From the NCBI GenBank assembly GCA_013696785.1, contig JACCXW010000454.1:1-7294 (forward strand): DNA of 7,294 bases, read 5' to 3'. Both the position numbers and the translations under genes were made by a program. Shown piece by piece: positions 1 through 6,704 of this stretch. The stretch comes from Geodermatophilaceae bacterium. GTDB lineage: Bacteria > Actinomycetota > Actinomycetes > Mycobacteriales > Geodermatophilaceae. Below the pieces are notes generated by a model. That model was not told the DNA's origin and ran no database searches. It saw nothing but the letters and a program-made list of their open reading frames with translations. Position 1 is the stretch's first letter. Every line of letters begins with the position of its first letter.

Positions 1-984
1 CCGACCCGGACCGCGCTGGAGCAGTGCCTGGCCGCGCTGGAGAGCGGCAGCCACGGCCTGGCGTTCGCCTCCGGCCTGGCCGCCGAGACCGCCTTGATCG
101 TCGCGCTGTGCAGTCCCGGCGATCACGTCCTGATCCCCAACGACGCCTACGGCGGCACGTACCGGCTCTTCGCCCGGGTGCTCGAACGGTGGGGCCTGAG
201 CTACACGCCGGTGTGGCTGGGGGACATCGATCAGGTCCGCGCGGCGATCCGGCCGCGGACCCGTCTGATCTGGTGCGAGACACCGACCAACCCGCTGCTG
301 GGGATCGCCGACATCGCCGCCCTCGCAGGGCTCGCCCACGAGCACGAGGCATTGCTGGCGGTGGACAACACGTTCGCCACGCCGTACCTGCAGCAGCCGC
401 TGGCGCTGGGCGCCGACGTGGTCGTGCACTCGACCACCAAGTACATCGGCGGCCATTCCGACGTCGTCGGGGGAGCGCTCGTCGTCGCCGACGCCGCGCT
501 GGCCGAGGCCTTGACCTTCCAGCAGAACGCGCTCGGCGGCGTACCCGGGCCGTTCGATTCCTGGCTGGTGCTGCGCGGAGCGAAGACCCTCGGCGTGCGA
601 ATGGATCGACACTGCGAGAACGCCGAGCGGATCGTCGAGGTGCTGGTGGGCCACCCGAGCGTGGACCGGGTGCTGTATCCCGGTCTGCCGGACAGCCCGG
701 GTTACGAGGTGGCGGGCAAGCAGATGAGCGGGTACGGCGGGATGGTGTCCTTCACCGTGCGCGGCGGCGAGGAGCAGGCGCTTCGGGTGTGTGAGCGGAC
801 CGAACTGTTCATCCTCGGGGAGTCACTCGGAGGGGTCGAATCCCTCATCGAGCACCCGGGCCGGATGACACACGCCTCGGCCGCCGGTTCACCGTTGGAG
901 GTGCCGGCCGACCTCGTCCGGCTGTCCGTCGGCATCGAGACCGCCGATGACCTCGTGGCCGATCTTCGCCAGGCCCTGCGATGA
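1..984 (+). CDS. metB: Cystathionine gamma-synthase (Cys/Met metabolism PLP enzyme), 5' end outside window
   Basis: The first 327 visible residues end in TGA at 982-984. The reading frame is open to the left edge. Family members run to about 380-390 residues, so roughly 50-60 N-terminal residues are missing. Seen: the substrate and cofactor region DAYGGTYR, the ETPTNP motif, the cofactor-binding Asp in VDNTFATP (visible residue 122), and the PLP Schiff-base lysine in STTKYIGGHSD (visible residue 147). The C-terminal signature ESLGGVESLIEHP and the closing RLSVGIE are also present. Family knowledge: these cytosolic PLP enzymes join O-acyl-homoserine and cysteine into cystathionine in methionine synthesis (transsulfuration). 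The sequence closely resembles mycobacterial MetB, but gamma-synthase, gamma-lyase and beta-lyase are hard to separate by motif alone, so the exact reaction is inferred. The next gene begins 45 bases downstream on the same strand. Confidence 0.93.
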   Translation, partial: PTRTALEQCLAALESGSHGLAFASGLAAETALIVALCSPGDHVLIPNDAYGGTYRLFARVLERWGLSYTPVWLGDIDQVRAAIRPRTRLIWCETPTNPLLGIADIAALAGLAHEHEALLAVDNTFATPYLQQPLALGADVVVHSTTKYIGGHSDVVGGALVVADAALAEALTFQQNALGGVPGPFDSWLVLRGAKTLGVRMDRHCENAERIVEVLVGHPSVDRVLYPGLPDSPGYEVAGKQMSGYGGMVSFTVRGGEEQALRVCERTELFILGESLGGVESLIEHPGRMTHASAAGSPLEVPADLVRLSVGIETADDLVADLRQALR

Positions 985-1013
985 CCCAGGGTGCGGCAGC
1001 GCACGTTCGAACT

Positions 1014-1025
1014 GAGAGGTAGGGG
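1014..1025 (+). promoter_or_regulatory. Ribosome binding site deciding the DUF4865 start
   Basis: The purine-rich run GAGAGGTAGGGG lies 4 bases before the ATG at 1030. Its GAGG core is 10 bases before that ATG. It supports 1030 over the in-frame upstream GTG at 991, which has only CCCAGG in front of it and would add 13 residues unlike the family's start. Confidence 0.7.
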
Positions 1026-1029
1026 CGCC

Positions 1030-1605
1030 ATGCAGGCGATGCAGTACGAGATCACCTTGCCCGCCGACTACGACATGGACATCATCCGGCGACGGGTTGC
1101 CACCCGAGCCCACGCCACCGACGCCTTCGGCGGGCTCGGCCTCAAGGCCTACGGCATCCGCGAGCGCGGCGTGAACGGATCGCCGGTGAACCAGTACGCC
1201 CCGTTCTACCTCTGGGCGACGACCGCCGGGATGACCGGATTCCTGCTCGGAGCCGGTTTCGCCGGTCTCAGCAACGACTTCGGCCGTCCGCCCGTTCAGC
1301 ACTGGACCGGCCTCGTCTTCGAACCCGGACCGGCCATCGACGCCGTCCCACGAGCTGCCAGTCGCAGCACGTCGCGGGTGCCCCCCGACTGCAGCCTCGA
1401 CGCCGCCGTCGGCGAGGCGTTCGCAGGAGTGCAGGCCTACCGGGAGACCACCGGGGTGCACTGCACGGCCCTCGCCGTCGATCCGCTCAGCTGGGAACTC
1501 GTGCACTTCACACTGTGGGCAGAGGTGGCCCCGGATACCTCGGGCGTCCGCTACGAGGTGCTGCACCTGTCCAGGCCGCACCTGCAGGATCTCCCGCGAG
1601 CCTGA
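1030..1605 (+). CDS. DUF4865 family protein
   Basis: A complete 191-residue protein ending in TGA. The N-terminal pattern MQYEITLPADYDMDIIRRRV and the later LKAY, NQYAPFYLW and GLSNDFGRP segments match my memory of the DUF4865 family, whose function is unknown. No signal peptide is seen. The hydrophobic stretch around residues 65-80 (FYLWATTAGMTGFLLGAGF) is glycine-rich and is more likely a packed core than a membrane helix. The protein is probably cytosolic. Start choice: ATG 1030 has a good ribosome binding site, while GTG 991 does not; a second in-frame ATG lies at 1039. It follows the metB-like gene by 45 bases on the same strand, so it may be co-transcribed, but nothing in the sequence ties it to methionine synthesis. 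The 3' neighbour is convergent, with only 10 bases between the two stops and no clear terminator hairpin. Confidence 0.82.
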   Translation: MQAMQYEITLPADYDMDIIRRRVATRAHATDAFGGLGLKAYGIRERGVNGSPVNQYAPFYLWATTAGMTGFLLGAGFAGLSNDFGRPPVQHWTGLVFEPGPAIDAVPRAASRSTSRVPPDCSLDAAVGEAFAGVQAYRETTGVHCTALAVDPLSWELVHFTLWAEVAPDTSGVRYEVLHLSRPHLQDLPRA

Positions 1606-1630
1606 TGTCGCCGGTCTAGGCCGTCTGCAG

Positions 1631-1747
1631 CCAGGTGTAGCCGACAGCGCCGCTCTGGTTGCCGGCCAGATCCTCGGCGAGAACCCGGAACGTGTGCGAC
1701 CCGGGGGTCAGCCCGGTATAGGTCTTCGGGCTGCTGCACGGGGTGTA
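1631..1747 (-). repeat. Ig-like protein repeat, copy B (C-terminal copy)
   Basis: This encodes 39 residues from YTPC to GYTW. Aligned by eye without gaps to the copy at 2246-2362, 18 of 39 residues are identical, including C, K, TGL, G, T, V, D, L, GN, S and the closing YTW. This is a protein-level tandem domain, not a DNA repeat. Confidence 0.7.
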
Positions 1748-2245
1748 GGCGCTGCCGTCCAGCTGGCACTTGAAGACCACCACCCCGGACTCGGTGTCGG
1801 CGAAGGTGAACGTGGCGGTGGTGGCGGTCGTCGGGTTCGTGACGGAGGCCGTGCCAGCGGGTGCGGGCGGAGCCAGCAGGTCGATCGTGAAGGTGGTGGA
1901 GACGCTCGTCGTGGCACCGGCGCCGTTGGTTCCGACGGTGCGTGCGGTGTAGCTGCCGTTGGCGGGGAAGCTCGCGACGGCGAAGGCGTAGGTCCAGCTT
2001 GTCGTGCCGGTGGGGGTGAGCAGCACCTCGGAGATGCTGGCGAACGAGGTGCCGTTCCAGTACAGGCCGCCGCCCTGTCGCAGGCTGACTCGGACGGCGG
2101 ACACGCCCGACCCGGTGTCGACGACGGTTCCGCAGATGTCGCCGACCCCGCCCGTCCCGCAGCCGGCGGTAAAGCTCGCCGCGTTGTAGGCGACGCCGGC
2201 GACCGGGAAGGTCATGGCCACCACCGGCGGGGTCGAGTCGATGAT

Positions 2246-2362
2246 CCAGGTGTATGACGCCGGGCTGGACAGATTGCCGACGAGGTCGATTGCCTTGACG
2301 TGGATGGTGCGCGCGCCGTCGGCGAGCCCGGTGTGGAGCTTGAGGAGAGCGCAGGCAGTGAA
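2246..2362 (-). repeat. Ig-like protein repeat, copy A (truncated at its start)
   Basis: This encodes 39 residues from FTAC to SYTW and matches the copy at 1631-1747 gap-free at 18 of 39 positions. The match begins at the phenylalanine codon 2360-2362. The residues before it do not match the FKCQLDGSA stretch that precedes the other copy, which places the break at about 2363. Confidence 0.65.
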
Positions 2363-2363
2363 A

Positions 2364-2398
2364 CGGGGTATTCTGACCAGAATTGCTGACTTTTAGGT
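2364..2398. other. AT-rich junction with a 14-base inverted repeat; possible insertion-element end or deletion scar
   Basis: Bases 2361-2398 contain 16 G/C out of 38 (42%), in a region where flanking genes are far richer in G/C. On the plus strand the patch begins with GGGG. It holds a perfect inverted repeat ATTCTG-AC-CAGAAT (2370-2383) and two copies of CTGAC (2373-2377 and 2386-2390). It abuts the point where Ig-repeat homology ends. This is compatible with a solitary terminal repeat of an insertion sequence, but no transposase and no partner repeat were found, so the identity is inference. Confidence 0.35.
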
Positions 2399-2450
2399 CG
2401 CGGGGCATCTGTGTCGAAGCCAGATCGAGCGGGTCGACCTCGTCCGCGGG

Positions 2451-2726
2451 TCAGCTGCGGGGGTCGGGGATCTCGGCCGGATCCAGCCGGGGCAGGTCAT
2501 CCACGTCGAGGCAGCCCGAGAAGATCGGCCGGAACTGCCGGCGGTAGTCCGCGAGCACAGGCTGCTCACCGCCGGCTGATTCGGGGATCGCCGCCACCGC
2601 CGCCCACTCGAGACCCTCAGCGCAGCCGTCGTCGCGCAGTGTGGCCTCGGCCACGGCGAGGGTCATGGCTCCCGCGGCGCTGAGGGCGGCAAGCAGCATC
2701 GCGGGCCAGATGCGGTACCCGTTCAT
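2451..2726 (-). CDS. Small hypothetical protein with N-terminal membrane/signal segment
   Basis: A 91-residue protein that I do not recognise. Residues 1-5 (MNGYR) are short and basic. Residues 6-26 form a hydrophobic Ala/Leu/Met-rich stretch (IWPAMLLAALSAAGAMTLAVA), which could be a cleaved signal peptide or a single membrane anchor. The rest is polar and acidic, with two cysteines (C35 and C72) that could form a disulfide outside the cytoplasm, and a Pro/Asp-rich tail (LPRLDPAEIPDPRS). The AxA-like site near residue 26 is possible for signal peptidase I; no lipobox is seen. The ATG overlaps the stop of the acetyltransferase gene as ATGA (2723-2726), which implies translational coupling. An upstream in-frame start in the GNAT gene is unlikely, because the hydrophobic segment would then be internal. 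It is the last gene of the four-gene minus-strand cluster. Confidence 0.7.
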   Translation of the reverse strand: MNGYRIWPAMLLAALSAAGAMTLAVAEATLRDDGCAEGLEWAAVAAIPESAGGEQPVLADYRRQFRPIFSGCLDVDDLPRLDPAEIPDPRS

Positions 2727-3187
2727 GCGGCCGGCACATCCTGGACCATGCCGACGTGCGGGCCGATCAGGACGTCGTCCCACCGCTGGTCCGTCGCCAT
2801 GAAGCCGGCTCGGGTGTAGAACGCCTCAGCCGGCACCCTGGCGTTGCACCACAGCAATCCCCCGCCGCGCTCGGCGATGTGGCGTACGGCGGCGGCGACG
2901 AGGTCGGTCCCCACGCCGTGACCGCGCAGGTGCTCGGCGGTGGCCATGGCGCGCAGTTGCCAGGCATCGGTCCGGGCCGGATACCAGGGGCAGGCCACCG
3001 GTTCGAGCCGCAGCGTTCCGACCACCTCACCGGTGTCATCGACGGCGCCCAGATGCAGCGTGTCGGGGTCGTTATCGCCGGCCAGGGCCATCGCGGCGAC
3101 GCTTTGGTGCGGCCGAAGTATCCGCTGGCGCAGCGCGAACGTCGCTTCGGCGGGCACCGGGCCCACCCGCGTCTGCAGGCCAGTCAT
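2723..3187 (-). CDS. GNAT-family N-acetyltransferase
   Basis: A 154-residue single-domain protein of usual GNAT size. The acetyl-CoA pyrophosphate-binding motif A, R/Q-x-x-G-x-G/A, is seen as R88-G-H-G91-V-G93, preceded by the beta-4 segment AWQLRAMAT. Near the C-terminus AEAFYTRAGF is the typical motif B with the Tyr and Gly-Phe of GNAT folds. The N-terminal LRQRILRPHQ and NDPDTLHLGAVDD segments belong to a common bacterial GNAT subfamily whose substrates are mostly unknown. It is cytosolic and would transfer acetyl from acetyl-CoA to an amine on a small molecule or protein. Start choice: ATG 3187 lies 10 bases after the VWA gene stop, with TAGG about 9 bases upstream. Longer versions would run into the VWA gene. 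The stop overlaps the next gene's ATG. Its place in the cluster suggests a role linked to the AAA+/VWA pair, but nothing shows the substrate. Confidence 0.88.
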   Translation of the reverse strand: MTGLQTRVGPVPAEATFALRQRILRPHQSVAAMALAGDNDPDTLHLGAVDDTGEVVGTLRLEPVACPWYPARTDAWQLRAMATAEHLRGHGVGTDLVAAAVRHIAERGGGLLWCNARVPAEAFYTRAGFMATDQRWDDVLIGPHVGMVQDVPAA

Positions 3188-3197
3188 GCTCTGAAAC

Positions 3198-5180
3198 CTA
3201 CGCCGAACGGGCGCGTCGGCCGCGCCTGGCCCGTAGGTAGTCACTGACGACGTACTCACCGAGCCGATCCGCGTGGGGGGTGAGGACGCGTCCGCCGTTG
3301 CGCCGGGCAAGCTCGTCCACGAAGTGCACGAGCGCGGGCTCGTCGTCGAGCAGGAAGACGTTGATCGTGGCCCCACTGCGGGTGCAGCGGTCGACCTCGG
3401 CGAGGGTCCGCACGATCGTCTCGGGCAGCGGCGGCCAGCAGAACTCCGGTCGGCCGCCCGGGCCCAGGTGCGCGGTCGGCTCGCCGTCGGTCACGACGAG
3501 GACGACCGGCTCCGCGTCGGGGTGCCGGGCCAGGTGCCGACGCGCGAGCATCAGCCCGTGCTGCAGGTTGGTCCCCTGCAGGGTGTCCCAGGAGAGTTCG
3601 GCCAACTCGGCAGGTGACAGCACGCGCGCGCTGCTGGAGAAACCGATGATCTCGATCGCGTCCTGCGGGTAACGGGTCGTCACCAGCGTGTGCAGCGCCA
3701 TGGCCGTGGACTTGGCTGCCCCCCAGGTGCCGCGTAACGCCATCGAGTAGGACAGGTCGACGAGCAGCGCCACTGCTGCGCTGGTGCGTCGTTCGGTCTC
3801 CACTACCGAGAAGTCGTCGACGTGCAGCTGTACCCGGGGACGGCGACCGGGACCCGCCTGACCTCCGCCGCCCCGGAGCACGGCGTTCCGGACGGTCCCG
3901 ACGACGTCCAGCGGCTGCTCGTCGCCGTAGCGCCACTCCCGCGTGGCGCCGGTCAACTCACCGGCGGCGCCCGCATCGGTGACGTCGTGACCGCCGCGAC
4001 CGCCGGACTCCAGCTGGGCGAAGACCCGGCGCAGCGCCGTGGCTCCGAGTCGGCGTACCGCCTTGGGGGTCAGTTCCAGGCTGCCGCGGTCGCGGTTGAG
4101 CCAGCCTTGCCGCTCCAGTTCTCGTTCGAGCCGGCGCAGCGCCTCGATGTCCTCGGCGGCCTCGCGTCCCAGCGCATCGGCGAGAAGATCCTGGTCGATG
4201 TCGTCCAGGGAGGCGCCGGGATAGTTCTGGTCGAGTTGCTGGACCAGCGACTCGAGGCCGGCCAGTTCCTCCAGGGCGCTCGTCGCGTCCCCGAGGCCCA
4301 GCGGCTGCCGGCCGTCGGTCCCGCCGCGGGCGTCCCACGGCAGGTCGGGTCGGGCCTGCTGCAGCAGTTGCTGCAGCCGGGACATCTCCGCGGCCAGCCC
4401 CATGTCATCGAGCGCGCCGCTCATCAGGCCGGCCAGCTCCTGTCGCTGCTCGTCGGTCAGGCTGTTCATGAGCCGTTGCTGGGCGGCTGCCCGCCGGGCC
4501 AGTGAATCGACGAGTTCCTCCACTGTGGACGGTCGGTCGGGGAAGAACTGACCGTGCTTGTCCAGGAAGTCCGCCAGCAGCTGGCCGGTGTCCTCGCCCC
4601 GGTTGTGCGCATCGATCAGGTCGCCGAGATCGCTCACCATCTCCCGCATCGCCGCGACATCTTCGGGTGTGACGTTTCCGAGGGCCTGCTTCATGTCCCG
4701 GAACGAGCTGTCCAGCACTTCCCGGCGAAGCAGGTCGCGGATCTCGTCGTACGCCGACTGCGCTTCGGGACTGCGCCAGGGATAGTCCGAGAGCTGCCGG
4801 ACCGAACCGGCGGTGTCCTCGGGCAGCGAGTCCAGCTGCGCCTCGGCGAGCCGGGCCGAGTCGTCAGGATCGGGGAACAGCGCCCGTCGTTCGGCCCGCA
4901 GCGCGCGGTCGAGCAGCTCCCGCACCTCCTCCAGCGTGCCGTCCATCCGGCCGCGCCGGCGGGTGGAGCGCAGCCGATCGCGTACCTGGCGGCGTACCTC
5001 GTCCAGCCCGCGCATCCCCTGCGATCCCTGCCGCAGCAGCGCACGGAGCGCCTCGGACGGACCGTCGCCCGCGAGCACCGCGTCACCGAGTTCGTCGATC
5101 GCCGCCGCGACGTCGTAGGGCTCGGCCAGCGGATCCGGACCACCGCGCCAGCGGCCGTATCGGTACGAGCGGTAGTCCAT
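3198..5180 (-). CDS. VWA-domain protein, partner of the AAA+ ATPase (Mg-chelatase D-like)
   Basis: A 660-residue protein. The C-terminal part (about 465-645) is a von Willebrand A domain with a complete metal-ion-dependent adhesion site: D475-x-S477-x-S479 in VDLSYS, T537 in GTNLQHG, and D565 in VTDGEPT. Residues 1-450 are charged, helical-looking and rich in Leu, Glu, Arg and Gln, with no domain I recognise, no membrane segment and no signal peptide. The C-terminus is very basic (RARRGRRARSA). Family knowledge: VWA proteins next to MoxR or Mg-chelatase I-type ATPases act as adaptors that dock on the ATPase ring and contact the client, with MIDAS-bound Mg as a switch (BchD, CbbO). The length and gene order resemble M. 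tuberculosis Rv0959. The ATG lies 1 base after the ATPase stop (TGACATG), with GGGG about 7-10 bases upstream. Function beyond the ATPase partnership is unknown. Confidence 0.9.
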   Translation of the reverse strand: MDYRSYRYGRWRGGPDPLAEPYDVAAAIDELGDAVLAGDGPSEALRALLRQGSQGMRGLDEVRRQVRDRLRSTRRRGRMDGTLEEVRELLDRALRAERRALFPDPDDSARLAEAQLDSLPEDTAGSVRQLSDYPWRSPEAQSAYDEIRDLLRREVLDSSFRDMKQALGNVTPEDVAAMREMVSDLGDLIDAHNRGEDTGQLLADFLDKHGQFFPDRPSTVEELVDSLARRAAAQQRLMNSLTDEQRQELAGLMSGALDDMGLAAEMSRLQQLLQQARPDLPWDARGGTDGRQPLGLGDATSALEELAGLESLVQQLDQNYPGASLDDIDQDLLADALGREAAEDIEALRRLERELERQGWLNRDRGSLELTPKAVRRLGATALRRVFAQLESGGRGGHDVTDAGAAGELTGATREWRYGDEQPLDVVGTVRNAVLRGGGGQAGPGRRPRVQLHVDDFSVVETERRTSAAVALLVDLSYSMALRGTWGAAKSTAMALHTLVTTRYPQDAIEIIGFSSSARVLSPAELAELSWDTLQGTNLQHGLMLARRHLARHPDAEPVVLVVTDGEPTAHLGPGGRPEFCWPPLPETIVRTLAEVDRCTRSGATINVFLLDDEPALVHFVDELARRNGGRVLTPHADRLGEYVVSDYLRARRGRRARSA

Positions 5181-5181
5181 G

Positions 5182-6648
5182 TCAGGCCCCGTAGATCGTG
5201 CGGCCGCCTTGGCTGTCCTTGGCCAGCCGCCGGGTCAGGTGCAGACCCTCCAGGACGAGTTCGACGGCCGCCGCGGCCTGCTGGGGGGATTCCTCGCCCT
5301 CCGGTACGCCGAGCCGCCCGAGCATCTCCGCCAGCCGAGGCACCCGGCCGACTTGGGCGAGCAGCTGCTCGGCGGTGATCATGTCGCCGGACTCGACGAC
5401 CTCGCCGGACTCGAAGTGGTTCTGGATCCCGGACAGATCCAAGCCGCCTAGGCGGCTGCGGAACGTCTCGTTGATCGCCCGCCGCAGCAGGTGGCTCAGG
5501 ATCTCCGTCTCGCGCTCGTCGTCGGAATCCGAGCCGGCGTCGGCGAATTCGACCTTGCCACGGCTCGCCGGAACCACCGCTGGCAGATCGCAGACCCGGG
5601 CCGCTGCCCGCTCCTCACCGGTCGTGGCGGCCCGGCGTACGGCGGACGCGGCGACGGTCTCCAGTGCCGCGATGGCGAATCGCGCGCTGACGCCGGAGCG
5701 GTGGTCGACGTGCTGGGACTCGCGGACGAGCCGGGTGTAGCGGGCGATGACGTCCAGCAGGTGCTCGGGGATCAGCGGGCGCTCGTGCCCACCCGCGTCC
5801 GACCACGTCGTCCGTGCCTCCTGACGCAGCAGCGTGATCTCGTCGGGCAGGTCCAGCGGATAGTGCGTGCGCACCTCGCTGCCGAAACGGTCCTTGAGCG
5901 GAGTCACGATCCGGCCGCGGTTCGTGTAGTCCTCGGGGTTGGCGCTCGCGACGAGGAGCAGATCCAGCGGCAGTCGCAGCCGGTAGCCGCGGATCTGGAT
6001 GTCGCGCTCCTCCAACACGTTGAGCAACGCGACCTGGATCCGCTCGGCGAGGTCGGGTAGTTCGTTGACGCTGAAGATCCCGCGGTTCGTGCGCGGGACC
6101 AGTCCATAGTGGACAGTCTCGGGATCGCCCAGCGTCCGCCCTTCGGCCACCTTGATCGGGTCCACGTCGCCGATCAGGTCGCCGACGCTGGTGTCCGGCG
6201 TGGCGAGCTTCTCGCCGTACCGGTCCTCGCGGTGGATCCAGACCACCGGCGTCGAGTCGCCGTGCTCGGCCAGCTGGCGGCGACCCCAGACGGTGATCGG
6301 GGCGTAGGGGTGTTCGTTGAGTTCGCTGCCGGACAGCGTCGGGGTCCATTCGTCCAGCAGGCCGAGCAGGGTGCGGATCAGGCGGGTCTTGCCCTGGCCG
6401 CGCTCGCCGAGGAGCACGATGTCGTGCCCGGCCAGCAGCGCCCGTTCGATCTCGGGTACGACGGTGTCGTCGAAGCCCACGATGCCGGGCAGCGACGGTT
6501 CCCCGGCGGCGAGCCGGGCGAGCAGGTTGGTGCGGATCTCGGCCTTGACCGGGCGGTGGGTGTGGTCGGTGGCGCGGAGGGCGCCGAGCGTGGTCGGCAG
6601 GTCGGCGGGCGGGATTTTCGGGGCGGTGGTGGTGTGCGTGGAGGTCAC
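5182..6648 (-). CDS. AAA+ ATPase, Mg-chelatase subunit I / MoxR-like
   Basis: A 488-residue protein. Seen: Walker A G81-ERGQG-K87-T88; a Walker B-position segment GIFSVNELPDL in which N195-E196 replaces the usual Asp-Glu; sensor 1 ASANPED with N237; and a candidate arginine finger R254 in LKDRFGSE. These give the order of an AAA+ core in the helix-2-insert (Mg-chelatase/MoxR) clade. Residues after about 270 would form the lid and a C-terminal helical extension. It is probably a cytosolic hexameric ring that uses ATP to remodel a client through its VWA partner. It resembles the M. tuberculosis 'Mg chelatase' Rv0958. No chlorophyll or cobalamin genes are in the window, so a chelatase role is not supported here. 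The start is GTG 6648; no Shine-Dalgarno precedes it, but a TACCGT hexamer ends 6 bases upstream, which fits a leaderless transcript. It leads the four-gene cluster. Confidence 0.9.
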   Translation of the reverse strand: MTSTHTTTAPKIPPADLPTTLGALRATDHTHRPVKAEIRTNLLARLAAGEPSLPGIVGFDDTVVPEIERALLAGHDIVLLGERGQGKTRLIRTLLGLLDEWTPTLSGSELNEHPYAPITVWGRRQLAEHGDSTPVVWIHREDRYGEKLATPDTSVGDLIGDVDPIKVAEGRTLGDPETVHYGLVPRTNRGIFSVNELPDLAERIQVALLNVLEERDIQIRGYRLRLPLDLLLVASANPEDYTNRGRIVTPLKDRFGSEVRTHYPLDLPDEITLLRQEARTTWSDAGGHERPLIPEHLLDVIARYTRLVRESQHVDHRSGVSARFAIAALETVAASAVRRAATTGEERAAARVCDLPAVVPASRGKVEFADAGSDSDDERETEILSHLLRRAINETFRSRLGGLDLSGIQNHFESGEVVESGDMITAEQLLAQVGRVPRLAEMLGRLGVPEGEESPQQAAAAVELVLEGLHLTRRLAKDSQGGRTIYGA

Positions 6649-6654
6649 CGTTCG

Positions 6655-6660
6655 ACGGTA
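6655..6660 (-). promoter_or_regulatory. Candidate -10 element of the AAA+/VWA cluster (leaderless start)
   Basis: On the minus strand TACCGT fits the actinobacterial TAnnnT -10 pattern. It ends 6 bases before the GTG start at 6648, the spacing expected if transcription begins at or beside the start codon. The lack of a ribosome binding site agrees. No convincing -35 hexamer is seen; the expected place lies within the palindrome. Confidence 0.45.
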
Positions 6661-6674
6661 CGACGCGCTGCGGG

Positions 6675-6691
6675 GACGTGCACAGCACGTC
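6675..6691. promoter_or_regulatory. Perfect 17-base inverted repeat, candidate operator shared by divergent promoters
   Basis: GACGTGC-ACA-GCACGTC has 7-base arms that pair perfectly around a 3-base centre. It lies 14 bases from each candidate -10 hexamer (6655-6660 and 6705-6710), so it covers both expected -35 zones. Symmetry, length and position fit a dimeric repressor site. The regulator is not in the window. Confidence 0.55.
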
Positions 6692-6704
6692 GCTCCCGAT
6701 CCAC

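Larger units (their letters stand above)
1616..2392 (-). pseudogene. 5'-truncated remnant of a bacterial Ig-like repeat surface/secreted protein
   Basis: The minus-strand frame is open from just after a TAA at 2393-2395 to a TAG at 1616-1618. In order it holds the last 39 residues of an Ig-like repeat (2246-2362, ending in YTW), a middle Ig-like domain rich in Thr, Gly and Ala (about 1890-2235), and a complete final repeat (about 1631-1880) with FKCQLDG, YTPC, GSHTFRV and EDLAGNQS. Such domains occur in large exported actinobacterial proteins. There is no signal peptide, ribosome binding site or ATG. The first in-frame GTG (2224) falls inside the repeat array and would discard a conserved repeat end. 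The C-terminus stops right after the last domain, with no sorting signal. I infer a decayed 3' fragment of a longer gene. The alternative, a short 202-residue protein starting at GTG 2224, is less likely. Residues KSAILVRIPR at the extreme 5' end are not Ig-like and probably come from the junction. Confidence 0.62.

Noticed and set aside
991..1012. Inverted repeat GTGCG-GCAG-CGCAC (991-1004) followed by the palindrome GTTCGAAC (1005-1012) upstream of DUF4865
   Set aside because: The stem is only 5 bases with no following T-run, so it is not a credible terminator. GTTCGAAC looks like half-sites of an actinobacterial LexA box, but the spaced TCGAAC-N4-GTTCGA arrangement is absent. Such short palindromes are common in GC-rich DNA.
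889..1581. Minus-strand 230-codon open frame opposite metB and DUF4865
   Set aside because: It lies wholly antisense to two better-supported genes and has low-complexity Gly/Val/Arg composition without motifs.
1606..1615. Bidirectional terminator between the convergent stops
   Set aside because: Only 10 bases separate the stops and no perfect stem of useful length covers them.
1551..2408. Minus-strand 285-codon open frame starting at ATG 2408
   Set aside because: It is rich in Arg, His and Gly with no domain pattern, is out of frame with the clear Ig-like coding, and runs into the antisense of the DUF4865 gene. It is a GC-rich shadow frame.
2225..2450. Possible terminator around GGTCGACC (2432-2439) after the four-gene cluster
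   Set aside because: The surrounding arms do not extend into a stable perfect stem and there is no T-run on the minus strand. I cannot support a terminator.
5182..6648. Naming the ATPase as a magnesium chelatase of chlorophyll or cobalamin synthesis
   Set aside because: Only the AAA+ core is shared. No H-subunit, CobN or other tetrapyrrole genes are visible, and the Walker B position differs. The generic family call is safer.
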